Assembly (NCBI GenBank): GCA_021323155.1
Contig: JAJTCI010000001.1
Location: forward strand, 1 to 33,457
Origin: Chitinophagaceae bacterium
GTDB lineage: Bacteria > Bacteroidota > Bacteroidia > Chitinophagales > Chitinophagaceae
Direction of reading: 5' to 3'
DNA: 33,457 nt
This document shows, one piece after another, positions 1 through 8,280 of this stretch. The notes under the pieces were generated by a model that was not told where the DNA came from, searched no databases, and saw nothing but the letters and a program-made list of their open reading frames with translations. The translations under genes were made by a program, and so were the position numbers. Positions within the stretch are counted from its first letter, which is position 1. The number at the start of each line of letters is the position of its first letter.

Positions 1-3000
1 ATTCCCGCCGGGCCCATCGCCAATTGCTGGGCCTACGGAATAGGGTCTCCATACACACAGTATTATGTAGACAATGCCGCCAGCACCAGCATGGTGTACG
101 ATGGCCATACAGTGATACTGACCGCGAAAGCGAAAGTGATCCCCTGCCAGACTTACCATATCAAACTGGCGATCTCGGACGTGGGCGACCGTATATTCGA
201 CAGCGGGGTTTTCCTGGAAGCAAGCAGTTTCATTTCTAAAAAATATTTCGATGTTGAAGTTAACCCGCAATACACAGACGCCACCGGGAAAGCAACATTG
301 ATTGAAGGATGCAAGAACAGCGAGGTGAAGATCAAGCGGGCAGCTGAAATAACCGGGCCGTTTGAAGTGTACGTCACCTACGGGGGAACGGCGACCGCGA
401 CGACGGACTATACACCGATCCCATCGCCCATCGTCTTCTTAGCAACAGATACAGTAAAAACATTTACCATATCTGCACCGGTAGATGCGTTGTCTGAAGG
501 CACCGAGAAAGCGGTGATCTATCTTTCAAGATATGCCAGCTGTAATTACCAGCAGTCTTCTGACAGCGCGATCCTTTACATCAGGGATTCACTGGTGTAT
601 CGCAACAGTCATGATACTTCGTTCTGCACTGCCACCCCGATATCGGTCAGTGCGCATGACCCCGAAGCCAGTACTACAAATTCTTATCAATGGAGTCACG
701 GTGCCACCACGCAAACCACCACCATCACCCAACCCGGTACCTATACCGCTGTGCATACCTGGTCACAACGCTGTTTTAATGTAGACACGTTCCGGGTTAT
801 TTCCAATGACCCCGCAATGGCCCTCTCATCTTCCAGCCCCGGGATCTGCCCCGGCGACACGGCTACACTCACGGTGACAACGGCCGCAAGCAACATTGCC
901 TGGAACAATGGCGCGACGACCAATAGCATCAAAGTAACAGCAGCCGGTGATTACTGGGTGACGGTTACCGGCCCGCAGGGTTGCGCAGGCGTAGACACTA
1001 TCACTGTTTTGGCATCGCCCGCCCCTGTCGTAAACCTTGGTGCGGATACATCCATCTGCGGTGATGCCGACGTGGTGCTCGATGCATGGTCGGCGGGGGC
1101 GACATATCTCTGGAGTACCGGATCTACAGATTCAACCATTACGGTGGATTCTACGGGAACTTATTCTGTGATCAGTACACTCAACGGCTGTAGCGCGGTG
1201 GATACGATACAAGTGTCCGTGAACCCGGTACCGGTGGTGAACCTGGGGGCGGACACCGCTATTTGCGGCAACGCGTCTGTGCAACTGGATGCCACATTCA
1301 GCGGTGCAAGCCATACCTGGAATACGGGCGCTATCACGCCAACGCTTACGGTTACCACGGGCGGAAGCTTTTCCGTTATCAATACATTGAATGGTTGTAC
1401 AGCGAAAGACACGATCAATATCGCGATCGACCCGGTGCCGGTCGTTAACCTGGGCGCAGACAAATCCATCTGTGAAGATCAGGCGACGTCACTCGACGCA
1501 ACGTACGCGGGCGCGAGCTATGTATGGAGTACCGGTGCCACATCATCTTCAATAACGGTGAATACGGCGGGGGCTTATTCCGTGGTGAGTACGGTGGGCA
1601 ATTGTTCGGCAACCGATACCGTAAACGTGGCGGTGACGCCGCTACCCGTTGTTGATCTTGGCGCGGATACTTCCATCTGCGCTGGCAATACACTCCAGTT
1701 AAATGCGGCCTATACGGGGGCAAGCCATGCATGGAGTACCGGTGCATCGTCTCCATCGATCAATGTCAGTACGGCTGGCAGTTATTCCGTGATCAATTCT
1801 TTGAATGGCTGTACGGCGAGAGACACTATCAACGTTGCCATTGACCCCGTGCCTGTAGCGAATCTTGGGACCGACCGGTCCATCTGCCAGGGTGAAACAG
1901 CACAACTCGACGCGACCTACGGAGGGGCAAGCTATGTATGGAGTACTGGCGCTACGTCCGCGACGATAATGGTGAGCGCTGCCGGGAATTATTCTGTTGT
2001 CAGTACAATAGGTAACTGCTCCGCCACCGATACGGTAGCCGTTGCGGTAAATCCATTGCCGATAATAAACCTTGGCGCGGATACTGCGATCTGCGCGGAT
2101 AAGACACTTCAATTGAATGCAACATATGCGGGTGCCAGCCATGCATGGAATAACGGTGCCTCCACTCCTTCCATCACGGTCAGCAACGCGGGAACATATT
2201 CGGTGATTAATTCTTTGAATGGCTGTACCGCGCGGGATACCATCAATGTGACCGTTAAACCCGTTCCGGTGGTGAATCTTGGTGCGGACACTGGTTTCTG
2301 CCAGGGCGGCTCGGCACAGCTCAATGCGAATTATCCCGGTGCGACACAGGTTTGGAGTACCGGTGCGACCAGTAGTATGATAACAGTGAACACGAGTGGA
2401 AATTATTCCGTGATCAATACCTTGAATGGTTGTACGGCTACCGACGCCATTGTTGTGAATGTGAAGCCGCTGCCCTTTCTGAAATTACCAGATGATACGA
2501 GCATATGCGAGAATACGGCACTGGAACTGAATGCGGCGGTGGCAGGTGTTCCGCTTCGGTTTGTTTGGAATACCGGTGATACTACCGCGACGCTATTGGT
2601 GACTACCGGCGGCACATACTCCGTAACGAGTAACCTGGATGGTTGCATGGCAAGAGACACGATCAATATCATGGTGCAACCCGCACCGGTTCTTGATCTG
2701 GGACCGGACCAATCCATGTGCACGTACGATAGCGTATTGCTCAATGCAGCGTTCACCGGCGCAACATATTCCTGGAATACCGGCGCCACCACCGCGACGA
2801 TCATGGCCAGGACATCAGGGATGTATACTGTGACCAGTTCTATCTCGGGATGCGCTTCAAGGGACTCGGTGAACATTATTTATAAAAAGATGCCCCTTGC
2901 CAACGCTGGCGCCGACCTCGTGATCGCGCAGTACGACAGTGTGCAACTCAATGCGTCGACTCATCCAGACAACCTGGCTTACTTATGGACACCCGCGGGG

Positions 3001-3387
3001 TCACTGAATAACGCCATGATCCGGAACCCGGTCGCTACCCCATCCATCGCTACCCTTTATACAGTGCGAGTTACTTCAGTGGATGGTTGTATACTGGAAG
3101 ATGCTGTGATGGTGAATATCCAGTTCCCGATGCATGCGCCTAACGCGTTCTCACCGAATGGTGATAATATCAACGATAAATGGCGTGTGACGAACCTGGA
3201 GTTCAATCCAAAAGCGCGCGTCCACGTGTACGACCGTTATGGCAGGCTTGTATTCTTATCGCAGGGTACCAGTGCCCAATGGGATGGCACGAATAAAGGC
3301 AAACCGATGCCACCTGCTACTTATTATTACATCATCGATGTGGGCAACGGTGAGAAACTGACGGGTTGGGTGTTGCTGGTGCGATAA
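1..3387 (+). CDS. Choice-of-anchor L / Ig-repeat adhesin with T9SS type B sorting domain (5'-truncated)
   Basis: Large cell-surface or secreted repeat protein, open at the left window edge, so signal peptide and start are missing; frame 1 is open from base 1. Residues 1 to about 80 match the choice-of-anchor L family (YDGHTVILTA, PCQTYHIKLAISDVGD, DSGVFLEASSF). A Calx-beta-like domain follows (about nt 240-590), then two diverged and nine clear Ig/PKD-like repeats of about 69 residues (nt 600-2886; core NLGADTSIC...WSTGAT...GTYSV...NGC...DTI), then a PKD-like domain (2887-3125). The end (3127-3384; PNAFSPNGDNINDKW, YDRYGRLVF, WDGTNKGKPMPPATYYY) is a gliding-motility-associated type B sorting domain, which in Bacteroidota directs export by the type IX system and surface attachment or release. 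Each repeat carries two Cys, plausibly a disulfide. Adhesion is inferred; the ligand is unknown. Confidence 0.95.
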   Translation: MPAGPIANCWAYGIGSPYTQYYVDNAASTSMVYDGHTVILTAKAKVIPCQTYHIKLAISDVGDRIFDSGVFLEASSFISKKYFDVEVNPQYTDATGKATLIEGCKNSEVKIKRAAEITGPFEVYVTYGGTATATTDYTPIPSPIVFLATDTVKTFTISAPVDALSEGTEKAVIYLSRYASCNYQQSSDSAILYIRDSLVYRNSHDTSFCTATPISVSAHDPEASTTNSYQWSHGATTQTTTITQPGTYTAVHTWSQRCFNVDTFRVISNDPAMALSSSSPGICPGDTATLTVTTAASNIAWNNGATTNSIKVTAAGDYWVTVTGPQGCAGVDTITVLASPAPVVNLGADTSICGDADVVLDAWSAGATYLWSTGSTDSTITVDSTGTYSVISTLNGCSAVDTIQVSVNPVPVVNLGADTAICGNASVQLDATFSGASHTWNTGAITPTLTVTTGGSFSVINTLNGCTAKDTINIAIDPVPVVNLGADKSICEDQATSLDATYAGASYVWSTGATSSSITVNTAGAYSVVSTVGNCSATDTVNVAVTPLPVVDLGADTSICAGNTLQLNAAYTGASHAWSTGASSPSINVSTAGSYSVINSLNGCTARDTINVAIDPVPVANLGTDRSICQGETAQLDATYGGASYVWSTGATSATIMVSAAGNYSVVSTIGNCSATDTVAVAVNPLPIINLGADTAICADKTLQLNATYAGASHAWNNGASTPSITVSNAGTYSVINSLNGCTARDTINVTVKPVPVVNLGADTGFCQGGSAQLNANYPGATQVWSTGATSSMITVNTSGNYSVINTLNGCTATDAIVVNVKPLPFLKLPDDTSICENTALELNAAVAGVPLRFVWNTGDTTATLLVTTGGTYSVTSNLDGCMARDTINIMVQPAPVLDLGPDQSMCTYDSVLLNAAFTGATYSWNTGATTATIMARTSGMYTVTSSISGCASRDSVNIIYKKMPLANAGADLVIAQYDSVQLNASTHPDNLAYLWTPAGSLNNAMIRNPVATPSIATLYTVRVTSVDGCILEDAVMVNIQFPMHAPNAFSPNGDNINDKWRVTNLEFNPKARVHVYDRYGRLVFLSQGTSAQWDGTNKGKPMPPATYYYIIDVGNGEKLTGWVLLVR
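1018..2886 (+). repeat. Tandem 207-bp (69-residue) Ig-like repeat array, nine units
   Basis: Unit starts are at 1018, 1225, 1432, 1639, 1846, 2053, 2260, 2467 and 2680. The first seven units have an exact 207-bp period; the eighth is 213 bp. Each begins with P-x-P and an NLGAD-like motif and carries two Cys. Units 3+4 and 5+6 form a higher-order 414-bp duplication: units 3 and 5 share ASYVWSTGATS and GNCSATDTV, while units 4 and 6 share ASHAW and INSLNGCTARDTINV. Confidence 0.9.
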
Positions 3388-3397
3388 ATTACCGTGC

Positions 3398-4090
3398 ATG
3401 GGAACATTTCTTTCCGCTTCAGGTATCATTGGCAAACGCGCTTCCGATTTGGCAACCAGCCTGGCAAAAGATGCGGTGGCGGCGGGGGGCGGCATGACGC
3501 CTGGCGGCACCATAGAGGAAGACGACAACCTGGTCGTTACCGGTGAATCGAATGGCAACAGCACCGTGATCTATCCTGATGATTTTGTTGAGTGGGATGA
3601 AGCCTCCGCGTTCTTATCACAGGACCTGCAGGCGCCGGTGTTTTCTTTTCATATACACGACGGGGATATTTGGATGTATACACTTTACCATAATGGTGAA
3701 GTGATCGACCAATTCAATCCTGTACCGGAATACTGGGAAGGCGAAGTGAGCGACGAAGAAAAGAATAAATGGAAAGGCGACGCTTCGCTGGTTGCGCAAT
3801 TCGTCCCAGGTTTAAAACCGTCTGCCATTGAAAAGTACCTGGTCCATTGGGATGAAGATCTAGAGCCGGTAAAAGCATACGAAGATGATGAGTATGCGGC
3901 GGAAGACTGGCAACTGGTTGACTTCATGAGGAAGCTGGGATTGCCTTTTCCAATGGATGACAATTGGGACCCTACGGGTGATACTTACCAGTTGTGGACC
4001 GAACAGTTCCCTTTAAGACAAAACAATAGCGGTTACGATGATGGCAGCGATGAAGCGATGTCGAAAGACCCCTGGTGGAAGTTCTGGTAA
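3398..4090 (+). CDS. Acidic hypothetical protein, 230 aa
   Basis: Not recognised as a named family. It starts 10 bp after the adhesin stop, so the two are probably cotranscribed. No signal peptide or membrane segment is visible. After a Gly-rich stretch (residues 28-40) comes a long acidic, Trp-rich globular region with the clusters FNPVPEYWEGEVSDEEKNKW, VPGLKPSAIEKYLVHW and DWQLVDFMRKLGLPFPMDDNW, ending in PWWKFW. This composition suggests a soluble cytoplasmic protein. An alternative start at Met33 (3494) would remove the weakly structured N-terminus. No function is proposed; adjacency to the adhesin is the only contextual clue. Confidence 0.8.
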   Translation: MGTFLSASGIIGKRASDLATSLAKDAVAAGGGMTPGGTIEEDDNLVVTGESNGNSTVIYPDDFVEWDEASAFLSQDLQAPVFSFHIHDGDIWMYTLYHNGEVIDQFNPVPEYWEGEVSDEEKNKWKGDASLVAQFVPGLKPSAIEKYLVHWDEDLEPVKAYEDDEYAAEDWQLVDFMRKLGLPFPMDDNWDPTGDTYQLWTEQFPLRQNNSGYDDGSDEAMSKDPWWKFW

Positions 4091-4157
4091 AGCCAGAGAG
4101 AGATGGGCATACCTGTAATTAAGTCCTGTTCTTCCAATTATTCTCTGCCCTGGCTGC

Positions 4158-4165
4158 TACCTTCG
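4158..4165 (+). promoter_or_regulatory. -7 box TACCTTCG, 4 nt before the nitroreductase ATG
   Basis: Matches the Bacteroidota -7 consensus TAnnTTTG at all but one defined position. No Shine-Dalgarno fits between it and the ATG at 4170, which suggests a leaderless or near-leaderless transcript. No convincing -33 TTG is visible. Confidence 0.45.
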
Positions 4166-4169
4166 CGCC

Positions 4170-4760
4170 ATGAGCGATAATTCAAAGACTGCGCTACTCA
4201 GCCAGGTGATCCGCGAGAGAAGGTCGGTGAAGCCGGCGTCATTGGAACCTGGGGGCATCATACCTGACGAGATCATACTGCACGCATTGGAAAATGCGAC
4301 CTGGGCGCCCAACCATGGAAAGACAGAGCCCTGGTATTTTATTGTCTATACGGGGGAAGGGATCCGCCACCTTTCCGAATTCCAGGCACAGTTATATAAA
4401 CAACAGGGCGGTGAGAAATTCACCGAGGCGAAGTATACCAATCTCAAAGCGAATTACCTGAGGGCGTCGCATGTGATCGCCATTTGTATGAAACGAGATC
4501 CATCCGGCAAGATACCCGAGGTAGAAGAGGTCGCGGCTGTCGCCACTGCTGTTCAGAATTTCGCACTGACGTTACATGCGGCAGGGTATGGCGGTTACTG
4601 GACAACAGGGGGTGTGACTTATTATGAATCCGCGAAGCCGTTTTTCGGGCTGGGGGCAAGTGATAAGTTGATGGGGTTTTATTTATGCGGGGTTCCAGTG
4701 GCGCAACCCCCTGCACCTCCGCGTAAGCCGGTAGAGGTAAAGTCTGCCTGGGTGCGGTGA
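4170..4760 (+). CDS. Nitroreductase family protein (YdjA-like)
   Basis: FMN-dependent oxidoreductase of the nitroreductase superfamily, cytosolic and normally dimeric, reducing nitro compounds, quinones or enones with NAD(P)H; the real substrate is unknown. The 196-residue length fits the short YdjA/TM1586-type branch. Visible family motifs are the FMN-phosphate-binding RERRSVK near residues 16-22, ATWAPNHGKTEPWYFIV (about 47-63), the helix EEVAAVATAVQNFALTLHAAGYGGYW (FMN-contacting; about 117-142), and the C-terminal GFYLCGVP with a proline-rich end. The ATG is chosen because the -7 box lies immediately upstream and the conserved RRS motif begins about 17 residues in. It stands alone, with a 79-bp gap before it and 69 bp after. 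Confidence 0.92.
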   Translation: MSDNSKTALLSQVIRERRSVKPASLEPGGIIPDEIILHALENATWAPNHGKTEPWYFIVYTGEGIRHLSEFQAQLYKQQGGEKFTEAKYTNLKANYLRASHVIAICMKRDPSGKIPEVEEVAAVATAVQNFALTLHAAGYGGYWTTGGVTYYESAKPFFGLGASDKLMGFYLCGVPVAQPPAPPRKPVEVKSAWVR

Positions 4761-4829
4761 TGTCAGGAATGTCCTTTACATACAATTTTCCCGGCCGGCG
4801 CCCCCGGACCTTTGCCGGAAATTCAAAGC

Positions 4830-5312
4830 ATGCAATCAAGAAACCTGGTCTATATCCTCACCTGTCTTTCTTTTTCGGTGATCTGTGGCGCGGCCGTGTA
4901 CGAGCATGTTGCCGTGTGGCCGAAAGCGTTTGCAAAACTGCCAGCGTCCCTGTCTTCTTTCCAGGGGGAGCATGCATTCAATAACGGCATTTTCTGGATG
5001 ATGATACACCCGATCACGCTGGTGCTGTTCATCATCGCCACAATCATGCATTGGAAGACAGACCGGAAGAAGCACTTGTTGTACCCGCTCATCGCGTATG
5101 CGGTAGTACTGGTTGTCACGTCCGTTTATTTTGTACCGGAACTGCTGAGTATCCTTGGCACTGCATATTCCAACACCTATGATGCGTCACTTACGGCGAG
5201 GGGTTCCCAATGGGAGTTGCTGAGCATCATACGCGCGGTACTGTTATTTGCCACTGCGGTGTTTTTGTATCTCGGTCTCACCAAACCGGCGACGAGAAAT
5301 GTTGCGGGTTAA
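4830..5312 (+). CDS. DUF1772-like small integral membrane protein
   Basis: A 160-residue inner-membrane protein with about four hydrophobic helices (residues about 4-24, 55-74, 83-103 and 133-152). The layout resembles DUF1772/anthrone-oxygenase-like proteins: a Gly-Ala turn and Glu-His early (GAAVYEHVAVWP), an internal FWMMIHP, and a Trp-containing loop before the last helix. The assignment is moderate; no enzymatic activity is claimed. The first ATG at 4830 is preferred over the TTG at 4812. Its 3' end runs 14 nt past a possible upstream start (5299) of the AraC-type gene, so the two are probably one unit. Confidence 0.72.
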   Translation: MQSRNLVYILTCLSFSVICGAAVYEHVAVWPKAFAKLPASLSSFQGEHAFNNGIFWMMIHPITLVLFIIATIMHWKTDRKKHLLYPLIAYAVVLVVTSVYFVPELLSILGTAYSNTYDASLTARGSQWELLSIIRAVLLFATAVFLYLGLTKPATRNVAG

Positions 5313-5394
5313 CGCATACAGCGCACCGCAGGTTGTTCCCCGGTTGAGTGAATCCCGGCTGAAGTCATTATCTTCATCCACACTTAACGATCGA

Positions 5395-6198
5395 ATGGAT
5401 CTGCGCGTCCACATACCGTCTACGTCCCAGTTGTCGGATTACGTCACCAGTATCTGGGAGGTGTTCGGTGACAGCAAGATCAACGAGACGATCCTCCCGC
5501 AGGGCATTGTGGAAATGATCTTTAACCTTGGGGACCCGATGAATGGGAATCTTCCTGACGAGCAATGTTTTTCTGCCCCGTTGTGTTTTATCCAGGGTGT
5601 GAATACGGAAAGAGTGAGTGTGAATTACCAGGGCCGGCAACATTTATTTGGAATACGCCTGCAACCATCGATGGTGAAAGGCTTATTGGGGATACTGCCA
5701 TCGGAACTAAAAAACACGCTCATCGATCTGACGCTCATCAAGCCAGGCTTCAATATATTCTGGCACCAGTTGAAGGAAGCACCGTCTTTTTCAGCGAGGG
5801 TGAAGCTGGTAGAAGAACAGTTCCCTGTTTTGTCGGCAGCGGTTTGCCTGCGCACACAGAAATTGTGTAACCTGTTCGCGGCGGAGGGTATCAGCGATTT
5901 TTCATCGCTCGATAAGCTCACGCAGCAGGTGTATTATTCTTCCCGGCATTTGAACCGGAAGGCGCAAAGCATTTTCGGCATCTCTGCCGAAGAGCTGATC
6001 ACCTACAAGAAATTCCTTCACGCGGTGAAGCTGCTGCATACGAATAAGGAACCACTCACGGCAATCGCTTACGAGTCTGGCTTTTACGACCAGGCACATT
6101 TCTGCCGCATATTCAAGTCTTACGCCGGTATCACCGCGCGGCAATACCGCCAGCACAAAAGCGAACTTCCCTTTCATTTATTCACAAAGGAACAATAG
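5395..6198 (+). CDS. AraC-family regulator with DUF6597-type N-terminus
   Basis: Transcription factor. The N-terminal half (VHIPSTSQLSDYVTSIW, LPQGIVEMIFNLGDP, FGIRLQPSMVKGLLG) matches the sensor-like domain found in many Bacteroidota AraC regulators, and the C-terminal ~100 residues are an AraC double helix-turn-helix (YYSSRHLNRKAQSIFGIS; LTAIAYESGFYDQAHFCRIFKSYAGITARQYR). The start at 5395 is chosen because VHIPS lies only a few residues in, as is usual for this type, and a TATCTTCA -7-like box is at 5369-5376. ATG 5299 in the same frame would overlap the upstream gene by 14 nt and add 32 poorly conserved-looking residues. The target is unknown; the upstream membrane protein or the downstream cupin are candidates. 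Confidence 0.88.
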   Translation: MDLRVHIPSTSQLSDYVTSIWEVFGDSKINETILPQGIVEMIFNLGDPMNGNLPDEQCFSAPLCFIQGVNTERVSVNYQGRQHLFGIRLQPSMVKGLLGILPSELKNTLIDLTLIKPGFNIFWHQLKEAPSFSARVKLVEEQFPVLSAAVCLRTQKLCNLFAAEGISDFSSLDKLTQQVYYSSRHLNRKAQSIFGISAEELITYKKFLHAVKLLHTNKEPLTAIAYESGFYDQAHFCRIFKSYAGITARQYRQHKSELPFHLFTKEQ

Positions 6199-6267
6199 TA
6201 TTTACTACTTGTCCTCCTGGTGCAATTTGCCCACTCGCGGCTGGTTGATCTTTGCCCTGCACAACAA

Positions 6268-6275
6268 AACTTTTG
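6268..6275 (+). promoter_or_regulatory. -7-like box AACTTTTG, 3 nt before the cupin ATG
   Basis: Seven of the eight TAnnTTTG positions fit, and it sits directly against the ATG at 6279, leaving no room for a leader with a ribosome-binding site. Confidence 0.4.
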
Positions 6276-6278
6276 CAG

Positions 6279-6953
6279 ATGTTCAGAAGGATCATAAAAA
6301 AATCAGCTATGGTAATTTTGGTGGCACTTGGCAGTTACCTGCTTATCGGATATTTCCTGCACCTCGTCGTTTTCCCGGAACAGAAGCCGGAGGTCTCTAC
6401 TTATTTTACACCCGGCCAGGTGTTTTACAGCAAGGCGGAAGGATTCCGGCAGACAGTGGTGAAACAAGAAAATGGCCGGGTATATTGCGCGTTGGAGATC
6501 GAGCCATTCGCGGATGGTCCGCCGAAGCATATTCATACCGGGTTTGATGAGACATTCGCGTTGAGTAAGGGGATGCTATCAGTTTGGGTTGATGGGAAGG
6601 TGGTTCGGCTGCAGCCCGGCGATACTTTATTTGTTCCAAGGGGGACGCCGCATCAGCCATTCAACGAGACAGCAGACACTTTACGGCTGCAAGGCGATGT
6701 TTCCTTTCCTGAAAAGTTCGCGTATTACCTGCCGCAGGTGTATGGGGTGATGGATAATGTGCCAGGTTTTGGAAAAGGACCGGGGACGGTGATGCAGATG
6801 AGTCTTTTTTCCTCGAACGGGTTTGATTCCTATATTGCCGAGGGGCCTCCTGTGGTGGTTCAGAAAGCCCTCAGTTTTTTGCTTACGCCGTTGACGCGTG
6901 TACTGGGGTATAAGAGTTTTTACAAGGAATATGATATTCGAAGTAAGGGATAG
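6279..6953 (+). CDS. Membrane-anchored cupin-domain protein
   Basis: A 224-residue protein with one N-terminal hydrophobic helix (residues about 9-28, flanked by RRIIKK), then a single cupin barrel. Both cupin motifs are complete: motif 1 PPKHIHTGFDE...G (metal-type His-x-His and Glu) and motif 2 GDTLFVPRGTPHQPFN (Pro-x-Gly, His, Asn), so a bound divalent metal is likely. A C-terminal ~80-residue extension (FPEKFAYYLPQVYGVMD... to YKSFYKEYD) has another hydrophobic stretch near PVVVQKALSFLLTPLTRVLGY. No catalytic activity can be assigned; single-domain cupins include dioxygenases, isomerases and sensors. The ATG at 6279 is chosen over the TTG at 6252 because of the adjacent -7 box. A terminator-like hairpin follows. 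Confidence 0.88.
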   Translation: MFRRIIKKSAMVILVALGSYLLIGYFLHLVVFPEQKPEVSTYFTPGQVFYSKAEGFRQTVVKQENGRVYCALEIEPFADGPPKHIHTGFDETFALSKGMLSVWVDGKVVRLQPGDTLFVPRGTPHQPFNETADTLRLQGDVSFPEKFAYYLPQVYGVMDNVPGFGKGPGTVMQMSLFSSNGFDSYIAEGPPVVVQKALSFLLTPLTRVLGYKSFYKEYDIRSKG

Positions 6954-6960
6954 GGAAGAT

Positions 6961-6990
6961 ATGATGCAAGAGATGGGCATCATCCTTTTT
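6961..6990 (+). terminator. Rho-independent terminator after the cupin gene
   Basis: Seven-bp perfect stem ATGATGC/GCATCAT (6961-6967 with 6977-6983) with a 9-nt loop, then CC and five T (6986-6990), eight bases after the cupin stop. Confidence 0.55.
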
Positions 6991-7011
6991 CGCCCAGTCT
7001 GTTAATCTGGT

Positions 7012-7019
7012 TATCTTTA
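7012..7019 (+). promoter_or_regulatory. -7-like box TATCTTTA upstream of the 112-aa membrane protein
   Basis: Seven of the eight TAnnTTTG positions fit (the last base is A). Unlike its neighbours, this promoter would leave a 25-nt leader to the ATG at 7045, containing a purine-rich CAGGACAAAGAAC stretch. Confidence 0.35.
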
Positions 7020-7044
7020 TTCGAAACCAGGACAAAGAACAGCA

Positions 7045-7383
7045 ATGGCCTTCGACAAAAAGATACTCGACCCGATCAAACACTTCCTGATCGGTCTTGC
7101 CCTGACGTTAAAGGGGATCGATAAGATCGGGCATCACGCGGTCATTGGCAGTATAATTCTCGGCTTCGGAATAATTATACTTGCATGTTTTGTATACCTG
7201 CTTATCACGAAGCGTGCTTCTTCTCGGTTTGACCTGGTGTTGCACTGGTTCGAAGGGATCGCCTCGCTGTTCACCGCGTACATATATTATGACGAAGGGT
7301 CAAAGTACCTGCACTACGTGTTCCTGCTGGCAGCGATAGGGTTTTTCATTTCTGTCTACATGCATTCCAGGAAACACCGGTAG
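7045..7383 (+). CDS. Small integral membrane protein, 112 aa
   Basis: No family recognised. Four hydrophobic helices fill most of the chain (residues about 9-24, 33-54, 66-80 and 88-104), separated by short charged loops (ITKRASSRFD; YYDEGSKY) and ending in a basic tail (MHSRKHR), so it should lie in the inner membrane with both ends cytoplasmic. The early motif DPIKHFLIGLALTLKGIDKI is the most distinctive part. It is monocistronic on the plus strand, with a terminator before it. Its last 38 bases are overlapped by a small convergent ORF on the minus strand. Confidence 0.75.
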   Translation: MAFDKKILDPIKHFLIGLALTLKGIDKIGHHAVIGSIILGFGIIILACFVYLLITKRASSRFDLVLHWFEGIASLFTAYIYYDEGSKYLHYVFLLAAIGFFISVYMHSRKHR

Positions 7384-7558
7384 GTCTGCCTTTAATTTCC
7401 CCGGTAGAATCGACGACCAGTTTTGGAGGGTTGAATTTCTCTACGCTCACCATTAGAATGGGCTTGCGCTTGTATTTCGCCGGCGTTTTAGACCTGACCT
7501 CTTTTGGGTGGATCAGTTTAGGCGGGCCTTTTTCGGAACCTGCTTTGCTGCTACGCAT
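7346..7558 (-). CDS. Small basic ORF (70 aa) coupled to a signal-peptide ORF
   Basis: Encodes about 70 residues rich in Lys, Pro and Arg (SEKGPPKLIHPKEVRSKTPAKYK; ILMVSVEKFNPPKLVVDS), with no membrane helix of its own. Its ATG overlaps the stop of the 18-codon ORF directly upstream in an ATGCGTAG junction. That geometry fits either translational coupling or a frameshift that split one small secreted protein into a signal peptide and a mature part. It overlaps the convergent 112-aa membrane protein gene by 38 bp. Whether it is translated is uncertain. Confidence 0.35.
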   Translation of the reverse strand: MRSSKAGSEKGPPKLIHPKEVRSKTPAKYKRKPILMVSVEKFNPPKLVVDSTGEIKGRPTGVSWNACRQK

Positions 7559-7607
7559 TCGCTGTAATAACCAATAGGGCCAGGATGGCTATAATAATGG
7601 TCTTCAT
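7551..7607 (-). CDS. 18-residue signal-peptide-like mini-ORF
   Basis: Codes MKTIIIAILALLVITANA then TAG: a Lys, a hydrophobic core and an A-x-A end typical of a Sec signal peptide, but it stops exactly where cleavage would occur. The ATG is preceded by CTTTTTGC, similar to the box beside the cupin start. It is either the 5' part of a frameshifted small secreted-protein gene or a leader ORF. Confidence 0.4.
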   Translation of the reverse strand: MKTIIIAILALLVITANA

Positions 7608-7695
7608 GCAAAAAGGGTTCATATGGGAAGTGGCTACCCTCCATTTCCATAAGGAGAAAACAAAATTGCCCGCCGGCTAATTCTGACTGATCCTC

Positions 7696-8094
7696 CTATT
7701 TGGTAAGTGACGGGTCCGCTGACCGGTCCCGGTGTCTTACGAGCAGGTAGCTTTCGTTTTCCAATGGCAGGTATCCCATTTCATAACAGTAACAATAGGT
7801 ATCGCCGTTGCGGTTGGTGTAGGTGTGTGTTATATATTGAAAGTTGAACCCCTTCCGCAGCATTTGTTCCCGGTTGATCCTGGTGGTCTTTTCCTCGCCG
7901 AGCAGGGCTTCCAATATCCTGCGGTTCTTCGAAAGCACGCTATTGATGTTGCGGACAGGCGTGCTGTTCATGTTCCTCATGGCGTTGTTGTACATATTGC
8001 GACAGTAGTCGTTACAGAATTTTTTGTCAATACGGCCATGAAGTTGTTTGTCGCAGGAGAGGCAGTTCCTGGTTGAGCTATTGTTATCTGCCAT
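7696..8094 (-). CDS. Zinc-ribbon protein, 132 aa
   Basis: Small soluble protein with an N-terminal zinc ribbon: Cys11-x2-Cys14-x12-Cys27-x3-Cys31 (CLSCDKQLHGRIDKKFCNDYC), a pattern seen in DUF2116-like Zn-ribbon proteins. The remaining ~100 residues have a helical Asn-rich stretch (MYNNAMRNMNSTPVRNINSV), a segment KNRRILEALLGEEK and a C-terminal region with aromatic and Cys residues (FNFQYITHTYT; YCYCYEMGYLP). It may bind nucleic acid, but that is inference. It is transcribed away from ssb, and the 186-bp region between them probably holds both promoters. The antisense ORF over the same bases lacks any motif. Confidence 0.8.
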   Translation of the reverse strand: MADNNSSTRNCLSCDKQLHGRIDKKFCNDYCRNMYNNAMRNMNSTPVRNINSVLSKNRRILEALLGEEKTTRINREQMLRKGFNFQYITHTYTNRNGDTYCYCYEMGYLPLENESYLLVRHRDRSADPSLTK

Positions 8095-8280
8095 AAGGAG
8101 CTTGTTTTTTTCCCTGAGTCAGTATAGGCTACCCGTTTCAAAACGCTTATTGTCGTTTTTACACGGAAGCAAACGTTTAAATACCGATTAACGCATTCCT
8201 GTCCACACATCTTTGCTTTGTCGATCCAGGGCGCCGGGTTGACTGGAATAAACAAATTTATCAAACGAAAAACTTAAGTC

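Noticed and set aside
1018..2886. Regular 207-bp spacing that might suggest a repeat array such as CRISPR
   Set aside because: The repeats are long, diverged, in one reading frame and encode Ig-like domains; there are no short identical repeats with unique spacers or cas genes.
4091..4169. Terminator between the unknown acidic gene and the nitroreductase gene
   Set aside because: AGCCA and TGGCT arms exist but are about 50 nt apart with imperfect inner pairing and no T-run.
7732..8076. A 114-codon plus-strand frame
   Set aside because: It is antisense to the zinc-ribbon gene, whose minus-strand frame has the C-x2-C...C-x3-C motif; the plus-strand product has no motif or support.
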